From assembly GCA_963706755.1 (NCBI GenBank), contig CAVPNH010000008.1, positions 1-64,000 of the forward strand: a DNA stretch of 64,000 nucleotides, given 5' to 3'. Position numbers and translations under genes: made by a program. The notes below the pieces were generated by a model. The model did not search any database, was not told the origin of the DNA, and saw only the letters and a program-made list of their open reading frames with translations. Source of the stretch: RPQJ01 sp963706755. GTDB taxonomy: Bacteria; Pseudomonadota; Gammaproteobacteria; Steroidobacterales; Steroidobacteraceae. Shown one piece after another: positions 45,889 through 55,865 of the stretch; position 1 is the first letter of the stretch, and each line of letters opens with the position of its first letter.

Positions 45889-47764
45889 CGGCCGCAGGGA
45901 TCGCGACCGGAGCGGCGGGCTGCGGTCTTCCGTTCACGATCTGCGCCCAGTCGAGGGCGCGTTGCACGCGTCCGTCGCCCCCGATCTCGAGGCGGCCCGT
46001 GAGCCCGTCGATGGACGAGGCCGTACGGCCCGACGCCATGCTCTCCGCGACAGAAGCGGCATCGTGCCCGAACGCGTAGAGCCGCATCCGCCCGCGCGCG
46101 TCTGCCGTCCACTCGTGTTGCAGCACGTCCCACAGCAGTGGTGCGCCTTCGCCACCGTGCAGGACCCACGGGAACTCGGGATACTCGAGCCCGTCCATGT
46201 CCGGCGCGGAGCGCACGCTCGGGTCCCAGGCGTCCGAGGTGGCGTAGACCGGCAGGGCGTAGACCATCTGGAATCGAAGCTGCGGGATGAGCGCGCGCGC
46301 GTTCGCCGCGCTCGCCGCGACGAAGGCGAACTGAGGGCCATCGCGCGCCTCCGCGGCCGGGTCGCGCCGTGGCGCCGGGTGGCGATCGCTGCGATCCCCG
46401 GCTCCTGCGTAGCGGCCCAGCGCAGCGCGCAGCGGGCCGGAGAAGTCACGCGATCCCGCCTCGTAGTACGCGGCGGACAGGAGCGTGACCCCGGTCGCCT
46501 GCAGTTCCGAGGTGAACGCGGCGTAGACGCGCTCGCCCCAGGGGCTGCGGGGAAAGAGCGCGACGCCGCGCGTGTGCCCGGCGGCCGCGATGCGCCGGGC
46601 GGCGGCGCGGGCTTCCTGCTCCGGATCCAGCGTGAATTCGTACATGAAGGCCGGGGCCGTGCCGGCGTAGGTATTCAGCGCGAGTGTCGCCACCGGCATC
46701 GGCCGGTCCGCCACGAGCGCGGCAACGTCTTCCCGCGTCAACGGGCCGACCACGATGCCGGCTCCTTCCGCGAGGGCCTTCTGGTACGCCTGTGCCGGGC
46801 CCAATGCCGCCGTGTCGTACACGAGTACCTTCGGCGCCGCTTCGCGCCGCGCCAGGATCGCCGCGATGAATCCGTCCCTGACCGCGGTCCCGGCCGACTG
46901 TTGCCGGCCGGACAGCGGCAGGATCAACGCGACCGTCGCCGTGCCCTGCCCCGGTCGTGCGACGGCCCCGGGCGCCGCCGCCACGGCGCCGTCGAGCTGC
47001 GGCAGGAGTTCCGCCCCTGGATGATTCGGGTGTCGCACCCGCCAGTCGGCCAGCCGTCGCGTCGCCGCAGCATCGTCGTCGTTCGCCGCAGCATCGTCGT
47101 CGTTCGCCGCAGCGAGTATCTGCGCGAGTTCGATCCAGCCGCGATCGCCAGCCGTCGCGCCGGCGGGCAACGTGGCGGCGACTCCGGGCCGTTGCAGTTC
47201 TGCGAGGAGCAGGCGGTAGTTCTCGATGCGGGCGTCCGCGGCGCCGACCAGGCGGCCGCGTTCCTCGAACGTGCGAATGCCGTCCAGCGTGCGGCCGGTG
47301 AGGAAGTCCGCGCGAGCCTGCAGCAGGAGGAGTTCGTCGGCCAGCGGCGCCGGCCAGGGCTCGGGCACCGTGGCGAGCGCGGCAAGCGCGGCGCCGCCGT
47401 CACCTCCTGCAAGCGCGAGCTCCGCCTGGATGCGCGCGAGCAGCACCGCGTCGTCCCCGCGCGCGCGTCCCTTCACCTGCGACAGCATGCGTTCCGCGTC
47501 CGCGCTGCGACCGGCCTCGAGGTACTCGCGCGCCGCGAGCAGCGAGAGACGCACGTCCGCCGCGCGGAACAGCCGCTTCGCCTGCTGCTCGTAGGCGCGC
47601 GCCGCCGCCTCGTGCTGTCCGCCCCGCGAGAGGCCCTCCGCGGTCACGGCCACGTCGCCCGGGTTCGCTGCGACGGGCGGCGGCAGGATTGCCGCCCCGG
47701 TCGCGAGTGCGACGAGGAGAATCAAGCCTCGAACTTGCCGGCCGCGAAGGCTTGCGTGCAGCAT
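45878..47764 (-). CDS. lpoA: LpoA/LppC-type activator of penicillin-binding protein
   Basis: 628 residues from the ATG at 47764. The N-terminal half is TPR-like (AARAYEQQAKRLFRAADVRL); the C-terminal half is a periplasmic-binding type I fold (TVALILPLSGRQQSAGTAVR, GPLTREDVAALVADRP, GVALFPRSPWGERVYAAF). E. coli LpoA stimulates PBP1A from the outer membrane. The signal region (LILLVALATGAAILPPPVAAN) lacks a lipobox Cys, so lipid anchoring is not supported here. A 21-bp tandem repeat encodes an AANDDDA doublet near residue 225. Its start codon overlaps the region upstream of rsmI. Confidence 0.88.
   Translation of the reverse strand: MLHASLRGRQVRGLILLVALATGAAILPPPVAANPGDVAVTAEGLSRGGQHEAAARAYEQQAKRLFRAADVRLSLLAAREYLEAGRSADAERMLSQVKGRARGDDAVLLARIQAELALAGGDGGAALAALATVPEPWPAPLADELLLLQARADFLTGRTLDGIRTFEERGRLVGAADARIENYRLLLAELQRPGVAATLPAGATAGDRGWIELAQILAAANDDDAAANDDDAAATRRLADWRVRHPNHPGAELLPQLDGAVAAAPGAVARPGQGTATVALILPLSGRQQSAGTAVRDGFIAAILARREAAPKVLVYDTAALGPAQAYQKALAEGAGIVVGPLTREDVAALVADRPMPVATLALNTYAGTAPAFMYEFTLDPEQEARAAARRIAAAGHTRGVALFPRSPWGERVYAAFTSELQATGVTLLSAAYYEAGSRDFSGPLRAALGRYAGAGDRSDRHPAPRRDPAAEARDGPQFAFVAASAANARALIPQLRFQMVYALPVYATSDAWDPSVRSAPDMDGLEYPEFPWVLHGGEGAPLLWDVLQHEWTADARGRMRLYAFGHDAASVAESMASGRTASSIDGLTGRLEIGGDGRVQRALDWAQIVNGRPQPAAPVAIPAAGEP
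47063..47112. repeat. 21-bp tandem repeat inside lpoA
   Basis: Two exact copies of CGCCGCAGCATCGTCGTCGTT (47063-47083, 47084-47104; key unit, 21 bp) plus a partial third. It adds seven residues per unit (AANDDDA) at the TPR to binding-domain linker, a plausible site of length variation between strains. Confidence 0.85.
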
Positions 47765-47783
47765 GGGGCCCCGGAGGAAACGA

Positions 47784-48671
47784 GTGGCGAAGGAAGCAAA
47801 GGATTCTATAGCGGGGCCGCGGCCCGGCGTACTGTTCCTCGTGGCGACGCCGATCGGCAACCTCGGCGACCTCGGCGCGCGGGCGCGTGACCTGCTGGGC
47901 GACGCAGACCTGCTGCTCGCCGAGGACACGCGGCACACGGCGCACCTGCTGCACGCCGTCGGCATTGCCCGGCCGGCGGGCGGGATCGAGTCGTTCCACG
48001 AGCACAATGAGCGCGCGCGCGTGCCTCGCGTCCTCGAGCGCCTGCAGGCCGGGGCGAGCGTCGCGCTGGTGAGCGACGCGGGCACCCCGCTCGTGAGCGA
48101 TCCCGGCGCGCCGCTGGTTCGCGCCGCCATCGAGGCGGGCATCGAGGTCATCGCGGTGCCCGGTCCCTGTGCTGCCATCGCGGCTCTTTCCACGTCCGGC
48201 CTGTCGGCCCGGAGATTCGCGTTCGAGGGTTTCCTTCCCGCCCGTTCGGCGGCGCGTCGCAGGACACTCGAGTCGCTGGCCTCTGAGCCGCGCACGCTCG
48301 TCTTCTACGAGGCGCCGCACCGTCTCGGTGAAACGCTCGAGGACCTCGCGCACTGCCTTGGCGGCGAGCGGCCGGCTGCCGTAGCCCGGGAAATCACCAA
48401 GCGCTTCGAGAGCGCGTATCGCGGCACGCTCGCGGAACTGGCGCTCCGCGCCGGGCGGGACGCCGACATGAATCGCGGCGAGATCGTGATCGTCGTCCAG
48501 GGTGCGCCGGAGGCGGAGGAGGGTCCGGACGGCGGCGACTCCGACCGCGTGCTCGCCGCCCTGCTCGAGGAACTGCCGGTTTCGCAGGCGGCCCGTCTCG
48601 CGGCAAAGCTCACCGGCCGCTCGCGCAAGGAACTCTACGATCGGGCGCTCGCGCTGGCGGCGAAGGATTGA
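47784..48671 (+). CDS. rsmI: 16S rRNA 2'-O-methyltransferase (C1402)
   Basis: 295 residues from a GTG at 47784 with GGAGG six bases upstream; an ATG at 47763 is in frame but has no Shine-Dalgarno. LFLVATPIGNLGDLGARARD, LAEDTRHTAHLL, ALVSDAGTPLVSDPGAPLVR, VPGPCAAIAALSTSGL and FYEAPHRLGETLEDL are signature elements of the tetrapyrrole-methylase-fold RsmI. It methylates the ribosomal decoding centre. It is divergent from lpoA and followed by rnpB. Confidence 0.96.
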   Translation: MAKEAKDSIAGPRPGVLFLVATPIGNLGDLGARARDLLGDADLLLAEDTRHTAHLLHAVGIARPAGGIESFHEHNERARVPRVLERLQAGASVALVSDAGTPLVSDPGAPLVRAAIEAGIEVIAVPGPCAAIAALSTSGLSARRFAFEGFLPARSAARRRTLESLASEPRTLVFYEAPHRLGETLEDLAHCLGGERPAAVAREITKRFESAYRGTLAELALRAGRDADMNRGEIVIVVQGAPEAEEGPDGGDSDRVLAALLEELPVSQAARLAAKLTGRSRKELYDRALALAAKD

Positions 48672-48695
48672 GGGCGGCGCGGCGGCGGCGGGCGT

Positions 48696-48701
48696 TATAC
48701 T
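48696..48701 (+). promoter_or_regulatory. rnpB promoter -10 element
   Basis: TATACT at 48696-48701 ends six bases before the expected 5' end of RNase P RNA (48708). No good -35 is visible at the right distance. Confidence 0.5.
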
Positions 48702-48707
48702 GCGCGC

Positions 48708-49075
<368 letters not shown>

Positions 49076-49467
49076 CTCTCTCGCCATTCACATTAGCGAT
49101 CGTTTGTCAATAGCGCGTGGCGGGCCGGCCTGCTGCCGAGCCTGCTGCTGCGTCCACCGCGGCGTCTCCCACCTTTTCCCACCCGGCGCGGGGCGGTTGC
49201 CAGGCCGCCGCGCAGCGGAGTGTCGGCAGTGCCGTCCCACCCGCCGGTCCTTTGATTCCCTCATCCAATCAGGATCCGGCACCCGCGCCGAGCGGGGCAC
49301 GACGTACCGGGCGTTCCTTCCCACGAAAGCCATTATCTAATGTTGTTTTCAGGAAGATCGGATAAACGATTGATTAAAATAGGGATAGTCCGAAAAAGCC
49401 ATGAAGTGAGGTGAGGGTTCAGAGCGCTAAGTCGCTGTGCCTCATGGAAAAATCTTTTCTGCAGGCG
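49076..49467. other. Non-coding leader region upstream of mraZ
   Basis: About 390 bases without a credible gene. The first 250 are GC-rich; from about 49325 to 49465 the sequence turns AT-rich (ATTATCTAATGTTG, GATTGATTAAAATAGGG), unlike the rest of the window. A loose inverted pair, CCATGAAGTGAGG and CCTCATGG, brackets 49399-49447. It could hold additional dcw promoters or a small RNA; nothing definite is seen. Confidence 0.4.
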
Positions 49468-49497
49468 TTGACTCCCCGCGCACTCGCGACCTATATT
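49468..49497 (+). promoter_or_regulatory. dcw cluster promoter (PmraZ)
   Basis: TTGACT (49468-49473) and TATATT (49492-49497) with an 18-base spacer. Transcription would start near 49504, directly at the MraZ operator. Confidence 0.7.
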
Positions 49498-49506
49498 CCG
49501 TCGCGG

Positions 49507-49530
49507 TGGGACAAAGTGGGATGAAATGGG
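49507..49530 (+). promoter_or_regulatory. MraZ operator (three TGGG boxes)
   Basis: TGGGA at 49507, TGGGA at 49517 and TGGG at 49527, each ten bases apart, match the known MraZ binding pattern of spaced TGGGA repeats. They lie just after the -10, so MraZ would repress its own operon. Confidence 0.85.
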
Positions 49531-49554
49531 CCGTCGGCCCGTCAGTGACCTGAA

Positions 49555-50010
49555 ATGTTTCGTGGCGCCAACAAAGTAACGCTCGACGCCAAGGGGCGGA
49601 TGGCCATGCCTGCGCGGTACCGGGACACCCTGGTAGAGCGCAGCGAGGGCCGTCTCGTCGCGACCGTCGATCGTGCCGACCGGTGCCTGCTGATCTACCC
49701 GCTCCCGGACTGGGAGGAGATCGAGCGCAAGCTCATGCGACTGCCGAGCCTGAATCCTCAGGCGCGCCGGCTGCAGAGGCTCATGGTCGGCCACGCGACC
49801 GACCTCGAGCTCGACTCCCATGGCCGGGTGCTGGTGCCGCCGAAACTGCGCGAGTACGCGGGGCTCACGCGCCAGGCAATGCTGATAGGCCAGGGCAGCC
49901 GTTTCGAACTCTGGGACGAGCAGCACTGGAACGAGCGCCGCGAGTCGTGGCTGCAGGCGGGCGAGGAGACGGGCGACCTGTCTCCTGAGCTCGAGCAGCT
50001 CTCGCTCTAG
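49555..50010 (+). CDS. mraZ: Transcriptional regulator MraZ
   Basis: 151 residues with two AbrB-like SpoVT halves: MFRGANKVTLDAKGRMAMPARYRD and LELDSHGRVLVPPKLREYAG, each with the DxxGR motif. It binds the TGGGA repeats upstream and represses dcw transcription. First gene of the cluster, eight bases before rsmH. Confidence 0.96.
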   Translation: MFRGANKVTLDAKGRMAMPARYRDTLVERSEGRLVATVDRADRCLLIYPLPDWEEIERKLMRLPSLNPQARRLQRLMVGHATDLELDSHGRVLVPPKLREYAGLTRQAMLIGQGSRFELWDEQHWNERRESWLQAGEETGDLSPELEQLSL

Positions 50011-50018
50011 GCGCGGCC

Positions 50019-50947
50019 GTGACAGACCACACGCCGGTGCTTCCCGACGAAGTGCTGGCCGGGCTCGCGGTGCGGGCCGACGGTCGGTACTGCGACGCGA
50101 CGTTCGGGCGTGGCGGGCACACGGCGGCGATCCTGGGTGCGCTCGGCCCGCGGGGGCGAGTCATCGCCATCGACCGGGACCCGGAGGCGATCCGGGCGGG
50201 TCGCGTGCGGTTCACGGGGGAACCACGTCTCACGCTGGTGCAGGGGTCGTTCGGCAGGCTCGAGGAGCTGGTCCGGGCGGCGGGATTGGAAGGGGGGCTG
50301 GACGGCGTGCTGATGGACCTCGGGGTCTCCTCGCCGCAGCTCGATGAGGCCAGGCGCGGCTTCAGTTTCATGCAGGACGGGCCGCTCGACATGCGCATGG
50401 ACAACGAGGCGGGACAAGGCGCGGCGCAGTGGCTGGCGCGTGCCAGCGAGCGCGACATCGCGACGGTCCTGCGCACCCTGGGCGAGGAGCGATTCGCGAA
50501 CCGCATCGCGCGCGCGATCGTCGCGGCCCGCGCCGTCGAGCCGATCGAGCGCACCGGGCAGCTCGCGGCGATCGTCTCAGCGGCCGTGCCGACGCGCGAG
50601 CCCGGCAAGCACCCCGCGACCCGAACCTTCCAGGCGATCCGCATCCACGTGAACGGCGAGCTCGACGCGCTCGAGGCGGCGCTGCCGCAGGCGGTGCGCC
50701 TGCTGGTACCGGGCGGCAGGCTCTGCGTGATCAGCTTTCACTCGCTCGAGGACCGCATCGTCAAGCGCTACATCCGTCGCGAGGAGCAGGGCGATCCCGT
50801 GTATGCGGGCCTGCCGCAGGTGCCGCCGCACGCGCGCCCGCGGCTCGCCCGCGTCGGGCGCGCGAGTACGCGTCGGAGGCGGAGGTGGCGGGCAATCCGC
50901 GATCGCGCAGCGCGGTGCTGCGCGTGGCCGAGAGGCTCGCGGCATGA
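50019..50947 (+). CDS. rsmH: 16S rRNA m4C1402 methyltransferase, frameshifted near the end
   Basis: The start is a GTG at 50019 (MTDHTPVLPDEVLAGLAVRA). CDATFGRGGHTAAIL is the SAM motif; DGVLMDLGVSSPQLDEARRG and RIHVNGELDALEAAL, CVISFHSLEDRIVKRYIR follow. Near 50861 the frame slips, probably by one missing base, after ARVGR; the last 27 residues (YASEAEVAGNPRSRSAVLRV to ERLAA) lie in the next frame. Joined length about 309. It overlaps ftsL by ATGA. Confidence 0.94.
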
Positions 50948-51219
50948 GCACGGCCGGCTGGCGCATCACCACCTTCCTGCTTGGCCTCACCGTCCTCGTC
51001 TCCGCACTGGGCGTGGTCTACGGCAAGCACCAGGCGCGCAGCCGCTTCAGCGAACTGCAGCGGCTCACGCGCGAACGCGACGAGCTCGACATCGAGTGGG
51101 GCCAGCTGCAGCTCGAGCAGAGCACCTGGGCGACGAACGGCCGCGTGGAGAACGTCGCCCGCGACGAGCTGCACATGGTCATCCCGCAGGCGAACGACCT
51201 GCGCATCGTGCAGCCATGA
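50944..51219 (+). CDS. ftsL: Cell division protein FtsL
   Basis: 91 residues: short cytoplasmic tail, one helix (TTFLLGLTVLVSALGVVYG), then a periplasmic coiled coil (FSELQRLTRERDELDIEWG) ending RVENVARDELHMVIP. It forms a complex with FtsB and FtsQ and activates FtsWI. ATGA overlaps on both sides. Confidence 0.93.
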   Translation: MSTAGWRITTFLLGLTVLVSALGVVYGKHQARSRFSELQRLTRERDELDIEWGQLQLEQSTWATNGRVENVARDELHMVIPQANDLRIVQP

Positions 51220-52940
51220 TCCGCAACGCCAAGAAGGACCGCGGTCCCGGGCGCTGGCGCCACTGGCTGGTGCTGGCCGCGATGGGCGTGGCGGGCGTGA
51301 CGCTGCTCGCGCGCTCCGTGTACCTGCAGGTCATCGACCAGGCTTTCCTCGAGAAGCAGGGCGACGCGCGCATCCTGCGCAAGGCGCGGCTCTCGGCGAA
51401 CCGCGGCATGATCCTCGACCGCAACGGCGAGCCGCTCGCCGTCAGCACGCCGGTGGACACGGTCTGGGCCGAACCCCGCAAGCTGGCCGAGGCGCCGCAG
51501 GAGTTCCCGCGCCTCGCGAAGGCGCTGGACCGGGACCCGCAATGGCTCGCGCGCCGCGTGACGAGCAGCCTCGACAGCGAGTTCGTCTACCTCGTGCGGC
51601 ACATGCGCCCCGGGGATGCCGCGCGGGTCAAGGCGCTCGGCATTCCCGGCGTGGACACGCTGCGCGAGTACCGGCGCTACTACCCCGCGGGCGAGGTGAC
51701 CGGCCACCTGCTCGGCTTCACCAACGTCGACGACGTGGGCCAGGAGGGCCTCGAACTCGCCTACGACCAGTGGCTGGGCGGCGTCCCGGGCGAGAAGATC
51801 GTCATGCGCGACAGCCTCGGCCGCACCATCGAGGACATCGAGCGCCTGAGCGCGCCGCGCCCTGGCCAGGACCTGCACACCAGCATCGACCTGCGCGTCC
51901 AGTACCTCGCATATCGCGAGCTCAAGGCCGCGGTGCAGGCCAACAAGGCGCGCGCCGGCTCGATCGTGGTGCTCGACATCGCAACCGGCGAAGTGCTGGC
52001 CATGGTCAACCAGCCGGCCTTCAATCCCAACGACCGTGAGCAGTACGCGGCGTCCCGCTACCGCAACCGCACGACCAACGACTTCCTCGAGCCGGGCTCC
52101 AGCATGAAGCCGTTCATCGTCGCGGCGGCCATGGAGACGGGTCGCTACCACGGCGATACGCTGATCGACACCTCGCCCGGGATGATGCGGGTCGGCACCA
52201 AGACGGTGAAGGACCACAGCAACCTGGGGCTGATCGACGTGACCACCGTGCTCGCGAAGTCGAGCAACGTCGGCGCGGCGAAGATCGCGCTGTCGCTCAG
52301 GCCGCAGGAGATGTGGAGCACGCTCGACGCGCTCGGCTTCGGCCGCGTGACGGGGTCGGGTTTCCCTGGCGAGTCCGCCGGCATCCTCACCGGCTACGAA
52401 CACTGGCGCGCGATTTACCAGGCGACGATGGCCTATGGCTACGGCCTGTCGGTGACGCCGCTGCAGCTCGCGCAGGCATATGCGGCGCTGGGCGCGGGCG
52501 GCATCCGCCGCCCGATCAGCCTGCGCAAGGTGGAAACGCCGCCGGCCGGCGAACGCGTGTTGCCGGAGGCGGTGGCGAAGGAACTGGTGCGGATGCTGGA
52601 GAGCGTCGTGAGCGACGTGGGCACCGCGCGTCGCGCCGCGATCATGGGATACCGCGTATCGGGCAAGACCGGCACGGCGTGGAAGGCGTCGGAGACCGGC
52701 GGCTATTCCACCAACAAGTACATCGCGATCTTCGGCGGCGTCGTGCCGGCCAGCAATCCGCGGCTCGCGGCGGTCGTGATCATCGACGAGCCGAGCGCCG
52801 GCGCCTATTACGGCGGCGACGTCGCGGCACCCCTGTACTCGTCCGTGATGTCGGGTGCGCTGCGCCTGCTCGCGGTCGCGCCCGACGACCTGCAGCGCAT
52901 TCCGGCGACGACGCTGGTCCAGGCCCAGGATCCGTGGTGA
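51216..52940 (+). CDS. ftsI: Peptidoglycan transpeptidase FtsI (PBP3)
   Basis: 574 residues. One N-terminal helix (HWLVLAAMGVAGVTLLARSV), a PBP dimer domain (GMILDRNGEPLAVSTPVDTV) and the transpeptidase: SxxK in PGSSMKPF (near residue 295), SxN in AKSSNVG (about 349), KTG in SGKTGTAWK (about 483). It cross-links septal wall with FtsW. Overlaps ftsL; its TGA overlaps a GTG of murE. Confidence 0.98.
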   Translation: MIRNAKKDRGPGRWRHWLVLAAMGVAGVTLLARSVYLQVIDQAFLEKQGDARILRKARLSANRGMILDRNGEPLAVSTPVDTVWAEPRKLAEAPQEFPRLAKALDRDPQWLARRVTSSLDSEFVYLVRHMRPGDAARVKALGIPGVDTLREYRRYYPAGEVTGHLLGFTNVDDVGQEGLELAYDQWLGGVPGEKIVMRDSLGRTIEDIERLSAPRPGQDLHTSIDLRVQYLAYRELKAAVQANKARAGSIVVLDIATGEVLAMVNQPAFNPNDREQYAASRYRNRTTNDFLEPGSSMKPFIVAAAMETGRYHGDTLIDTSPGMMRVGTKTVKDHSNLGLIDVTTVLAKSSNVGAAKIALSLRPQEMWSTLDALGFGRVTGSGFPGESAGILTGYEHWRAIYQATMAYGYGLSVTPLQLAQAYAALGAGGIRRPISLRKVETPPAGERVLPEAVAKELVRMLESVVSDVGTARRAAIMGYRVSGKTGTAWKASETGGYSTNKYIAIFGGVVPASNPRLAAVVIIDEPSAGAYYGGDVAAPLYSSVMSGALRLLAVAPDDLQRIPATTLVQAQDPW

Positions 52941-54485
52941 ACCATGGGCAGTCAGGGGGAATGAGCGCCGTGGCAGAAGCCGATCGCACGCCGCAGTACC
53001 GCGCCTCGCTCGCGTCGCTGCTCGAGGGCATCGTGCACCCGCTGCGCGACGTCGCGGTGACCGGCCTGACCCAGGACAGCCGGCAGGCGGAACCCGGCTG
53101 CGCGTTCCTTGCCTGCCAGGGTCGCAGCGCACACGGGCTCGCTCACGCGGCGGCCGCGGTAGAGCGCGGCGCGGTGGCGGTCCTCTTCGAGCCCGTGTCC
53201 GGGCTCGAGCCTCCGGCGCTGCCTGCGCACGTGGTCGTCCACGCGATTCCGGATCTCGGGCGGCACGCGGGCCGGATCGCCGATCGGTTCTTCCGCGAGC
53301 CGTCGTCGGACCTGGACGTCGCAGGCATCACGGGCACGAATGGCAAGACCACCACGGCCTACCTGCTTGCACAGGCCGCGGACGCGATCGGGCGCAAGGG
53401 CGCGTACCTCGGAACCATCGGCTTCGGCCGCCCGGGCGCGCTCGCCGGCGCCGGGCTCACGACGCCCGACTGCGTGAGCGTGCACCGCCGCCTGGCCGAG
53501 GCGCGGGACTTCGGCGCGAAGACCATGGCGCTCGAGGTCTCGTCGCACGCGCTCGACCAGGGGCGCGTGGACGCGGTGCGCTTCGACACGGCGGTGTTCA
53601 GCAACCTGACGCGCGACCACCTCGACTACCACGGCACGATCGAGGCCTACTTCGACGCGAAGCTGCGCCTGTTCCGCGCGCCCGGCCTGCACCGCGCGGT
53701 CGTGAACGTGCGCGACGAGTTCGGCCGGCGGCTCGCCGATGCGCTCGACCCGTCCGTGGAGACGGTGTTCTTCTCGACCTCGAACGACGTCTGGGCGCCT
53801 GCGGGCTCGGCCTGGATCCGCCTGTCGGAGCTGCGCGCGACGACGGCAGGGCTCACGCTGCACGTCGAGAGCAGCTGGGGTGCCGGGCACCCTGCGCTCG
53901 CGGCTGGTCGGGGAGTTCAACGCCGAAAACCTGCTCGCGGTGCTCGGCGTGCTGCTCGGCTGGAAGGTCCCGCTGCAGCGGGCGATCGCGGCGCTCGCGA
54001 CCTGCGTGCCTCCGCCCGGGCGGATGGAGGCCTTCGGCGGCGGGGCGCAGCCACTCGCGCTCGTGGACTACGCACACTCGCCCGACGCGCTCGCCAAGGC
54101 GCTCGATGCCGCGCGTGCGCACACGCGTGGTCGCGTCCACTGCGTGTTCGGCTGCGGCGGCGACCGCGATCCCGGCAAGCGCCCGATGATGGGCGAGATC
54201 GCGGAGGCCCGCGCGGACGTGGTGATCGTCACCGACGACAACCCGCGCACCGAGGACTCGCGTTCGATCATCGAGCAGATCCTTGCCGGCATGCGCGAGC
54301 CGGGCGCGGCGCAGGTGATCGCCGACCGGGCCGACGCCATCCACCACGCACTCGTCGAGGCAGATGCGGGCGACGTCGTGTTGATCGCCGGCAAGGGCCA
54401 CGAGGACTACCAGATCGTGGGCCGCGAAGTGCGCCCGTTCAGCGACCGCAAGGTCGTGCAGGACGCGCTGGGGATCGAGGCATGA
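52937..54485 (+). CDS. murE: UDP-MurNAc-tripeptide (mDAP) ligase, frameshifted
   Basis: Adds meso-diaminopimelate to UDP-MurNAc-L-Ala-D-Glu. A GTG at 52937 overlaps the ftsI stop (GTGA) with AGGA upstream; an ATG at 52961 is the alternative. GITGTNGKTTTAYLLAQAAD is the ATP loop, TTPDCVSVHRRLAEA and SNLTRDHLDYHGT follow. One extra base near 53880 breaks the frame after VESSWG; the next frame continues PGTLRSRLVGEFNAENLLAV. TDDNPRTEDSR contains the DNPR motif that selects mDAP. Joined length about 515. Confidence 0.95.
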
Positions 54486-55864
54486 ACCGCGACCTCGCAG
54501 GGCTCGCGCGCGTGACCGGCGGCAGGCTCGAAGGCACGAACACCGCCTTCGGCGCGGTATCGACCGACAGCCGCACGCTCGAGCCGGGCGCGCTGTTCGT
54601 GGCGCTCGCCGGCGAGCGTTTCGACGCGCACGATTTCGTGCCGCAGGCCGCGGAACGCGGCTGCGCCGGCGCCCTGGTCGCCCGCCCGGTCGCGGCGGCC
54701 GTTCCGCAGGTCGTGGTGGACGACACGCTGGCCGCGCTCACCGCGTTCGCGAAGGCCTGGCGGCGCGACTACCGCGGCACCGTGGTGGGCATCACGGGCA
54801 GCAACGGCAAGACCACGGTCAAGGAGATGATCGGCGCGATCCTCGGCGCCTGCGGCCCCTGCCTGGTCACGCAAGGCAACCTGAACAATCACATCGGCGT
54901 GCCGCTGACGCTGGCGCGGCTGCAGGCGCAGCACCGCTACGCGGTGATCGAGATGGGCGCGAACCACCGCGGCGAGATCGCGCAGCTGGCCTCGGTGGCT
55001 GCGCCCGATGTCGGCCTCGTGATCAACGCGGGACCGGCGCACCTCGAGGGTTTCGGCGGCATCGAGGGCGTCGCGCGCGGCAAGGGCGAGATGTTCGAGT
55101 CGCTGGGCGTGGACGGCGCGGCGGTGATCAATGCCGACGACCGCTACGCCGCGTTCTGGCACGTGTGTGCGCGCGCGGCCGGTCGCGTCCTGACCTTCGG
55201 CATGCGCGAACAGGCCGACTTCATGGCGTCGGGCCTGGCCACTCGCGTCGCAGACGACGGCTTCGCCACTGACTTCGACCTGCACACTCCGCTGGGCGAG
55301 AGCCGCGTCTCGATCTCGCTCGCCGGCGAGCACAACGTGATGAATGCGCTCGCGGCCGCGGCCGCGGCCGCGGCGGCGGGCGCCGGGCTCGATGCGATCG
55401 AGGGCGGGCTCTCTTCGGTGCGCCCGGTCGCGGGCCGCCTGCGGCTGCGCGCGGCGCTGAATGGCGCCCGGCTGATCGACGATTCGTACAACGCGAACCC
55501 CGGTTCGGTGCGCGCGGGCCTTACCTCGCTCGCCGCCATCCCGGGCGAGCACTGGCTGGTGCTCGGCGAGATGCGCGAACTCGGCGCCGATTCGGGCCGG
55601 CTGCACGCCGAGATGGGCGCGCTCGCCCGCGACAGCGGCGTGAGTCGCCTGCTCGCCGTGGGTGACGAGTCGCGCTACGCCGTGGAGGCCTACGGCGCGG
55701 GCGGCCAGTGGTTCGCCGGCATCGAGGACCTGATCGCCGATGCACGATCCGGCCTGCGCTCGGGCGTGACGGTGCTCGTCAAGGGTTCGAGGTCGAACCG
55801 GCTCGAGCGGGTCGCGGACGCGCTCGCCGCGGACGGCGGCAACGCAGGCGGGGGAGTTCACTAG
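54482..55864 (+). CDS. murF: UDP-MurNAc-tripeptide:D-Ala-D-Ala ligase
   Basis: 460 residues. VVGITGSNGKTTVKEMIGAI is the ATP loop, TQGNLNNHIGVPLTLARL and YAVIEMGANHRGEIAQL are MurF signatures; INAGPAHLEGFGGIEGVARGK and DDSYNANPGSVRAGL complete it. A poly-Ala run of about ten residues lies in the central helix. Overlaps murE by ATGA and ends one base before mraY. Confidence 0.97.
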   Translation: MNRDLAGLARVTGGRLEGTNTAFGAVSTDSRTLEPGALFVALAGERFDAHDFVPQAAERGCAGALVARPVAAAVPQVVVDDTLAALTAFAKAWRRDYRGTVVGITGSNGKTTVKEMIGAILGACGPCLVTQGNLNNHIGVPLTLARLQAQHRYAVIEMGANHRGEIAQLASVAAPDVGLVINAGPAHLEGFGGIEGVARGKGEMFESLGVDGAAVINADDRYAAFWHVCARAAGRVLTFGMREQADFMASGLATRVADDGFATDFDLHTPLGESRVSISLAGEHNVMNALAAAAAAAAAGAGLDAIEGGLSSVRPVAGRLRLRAALNGARLIDDSYNANPGSVRAGLTSLAAIPGEHWLVLGEMRELGADSGRLHAEMGALARDSGVSRLLAVGDESRYAVEAYGAGGQWFAGIEDLIADARSGLRSGVTVLVKGSRSNRLERVADALAADGGNAGGGVH

Positions 55865-55865
55865 C

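Noticed and set aside
47763..47783. ATG at 47763 as the rsmI start
   Set aside because: It overlaps the lpoA start codon on the other strand and has no Shine-Dalgarno, while GTG 47784 has GGAGG at good spacing.
55350..55380. GCGGCC-rich run in murF as a repeat element
   Set aside because: It is a poly-alanine helix in frame within an intact gene and is explained by codon use.
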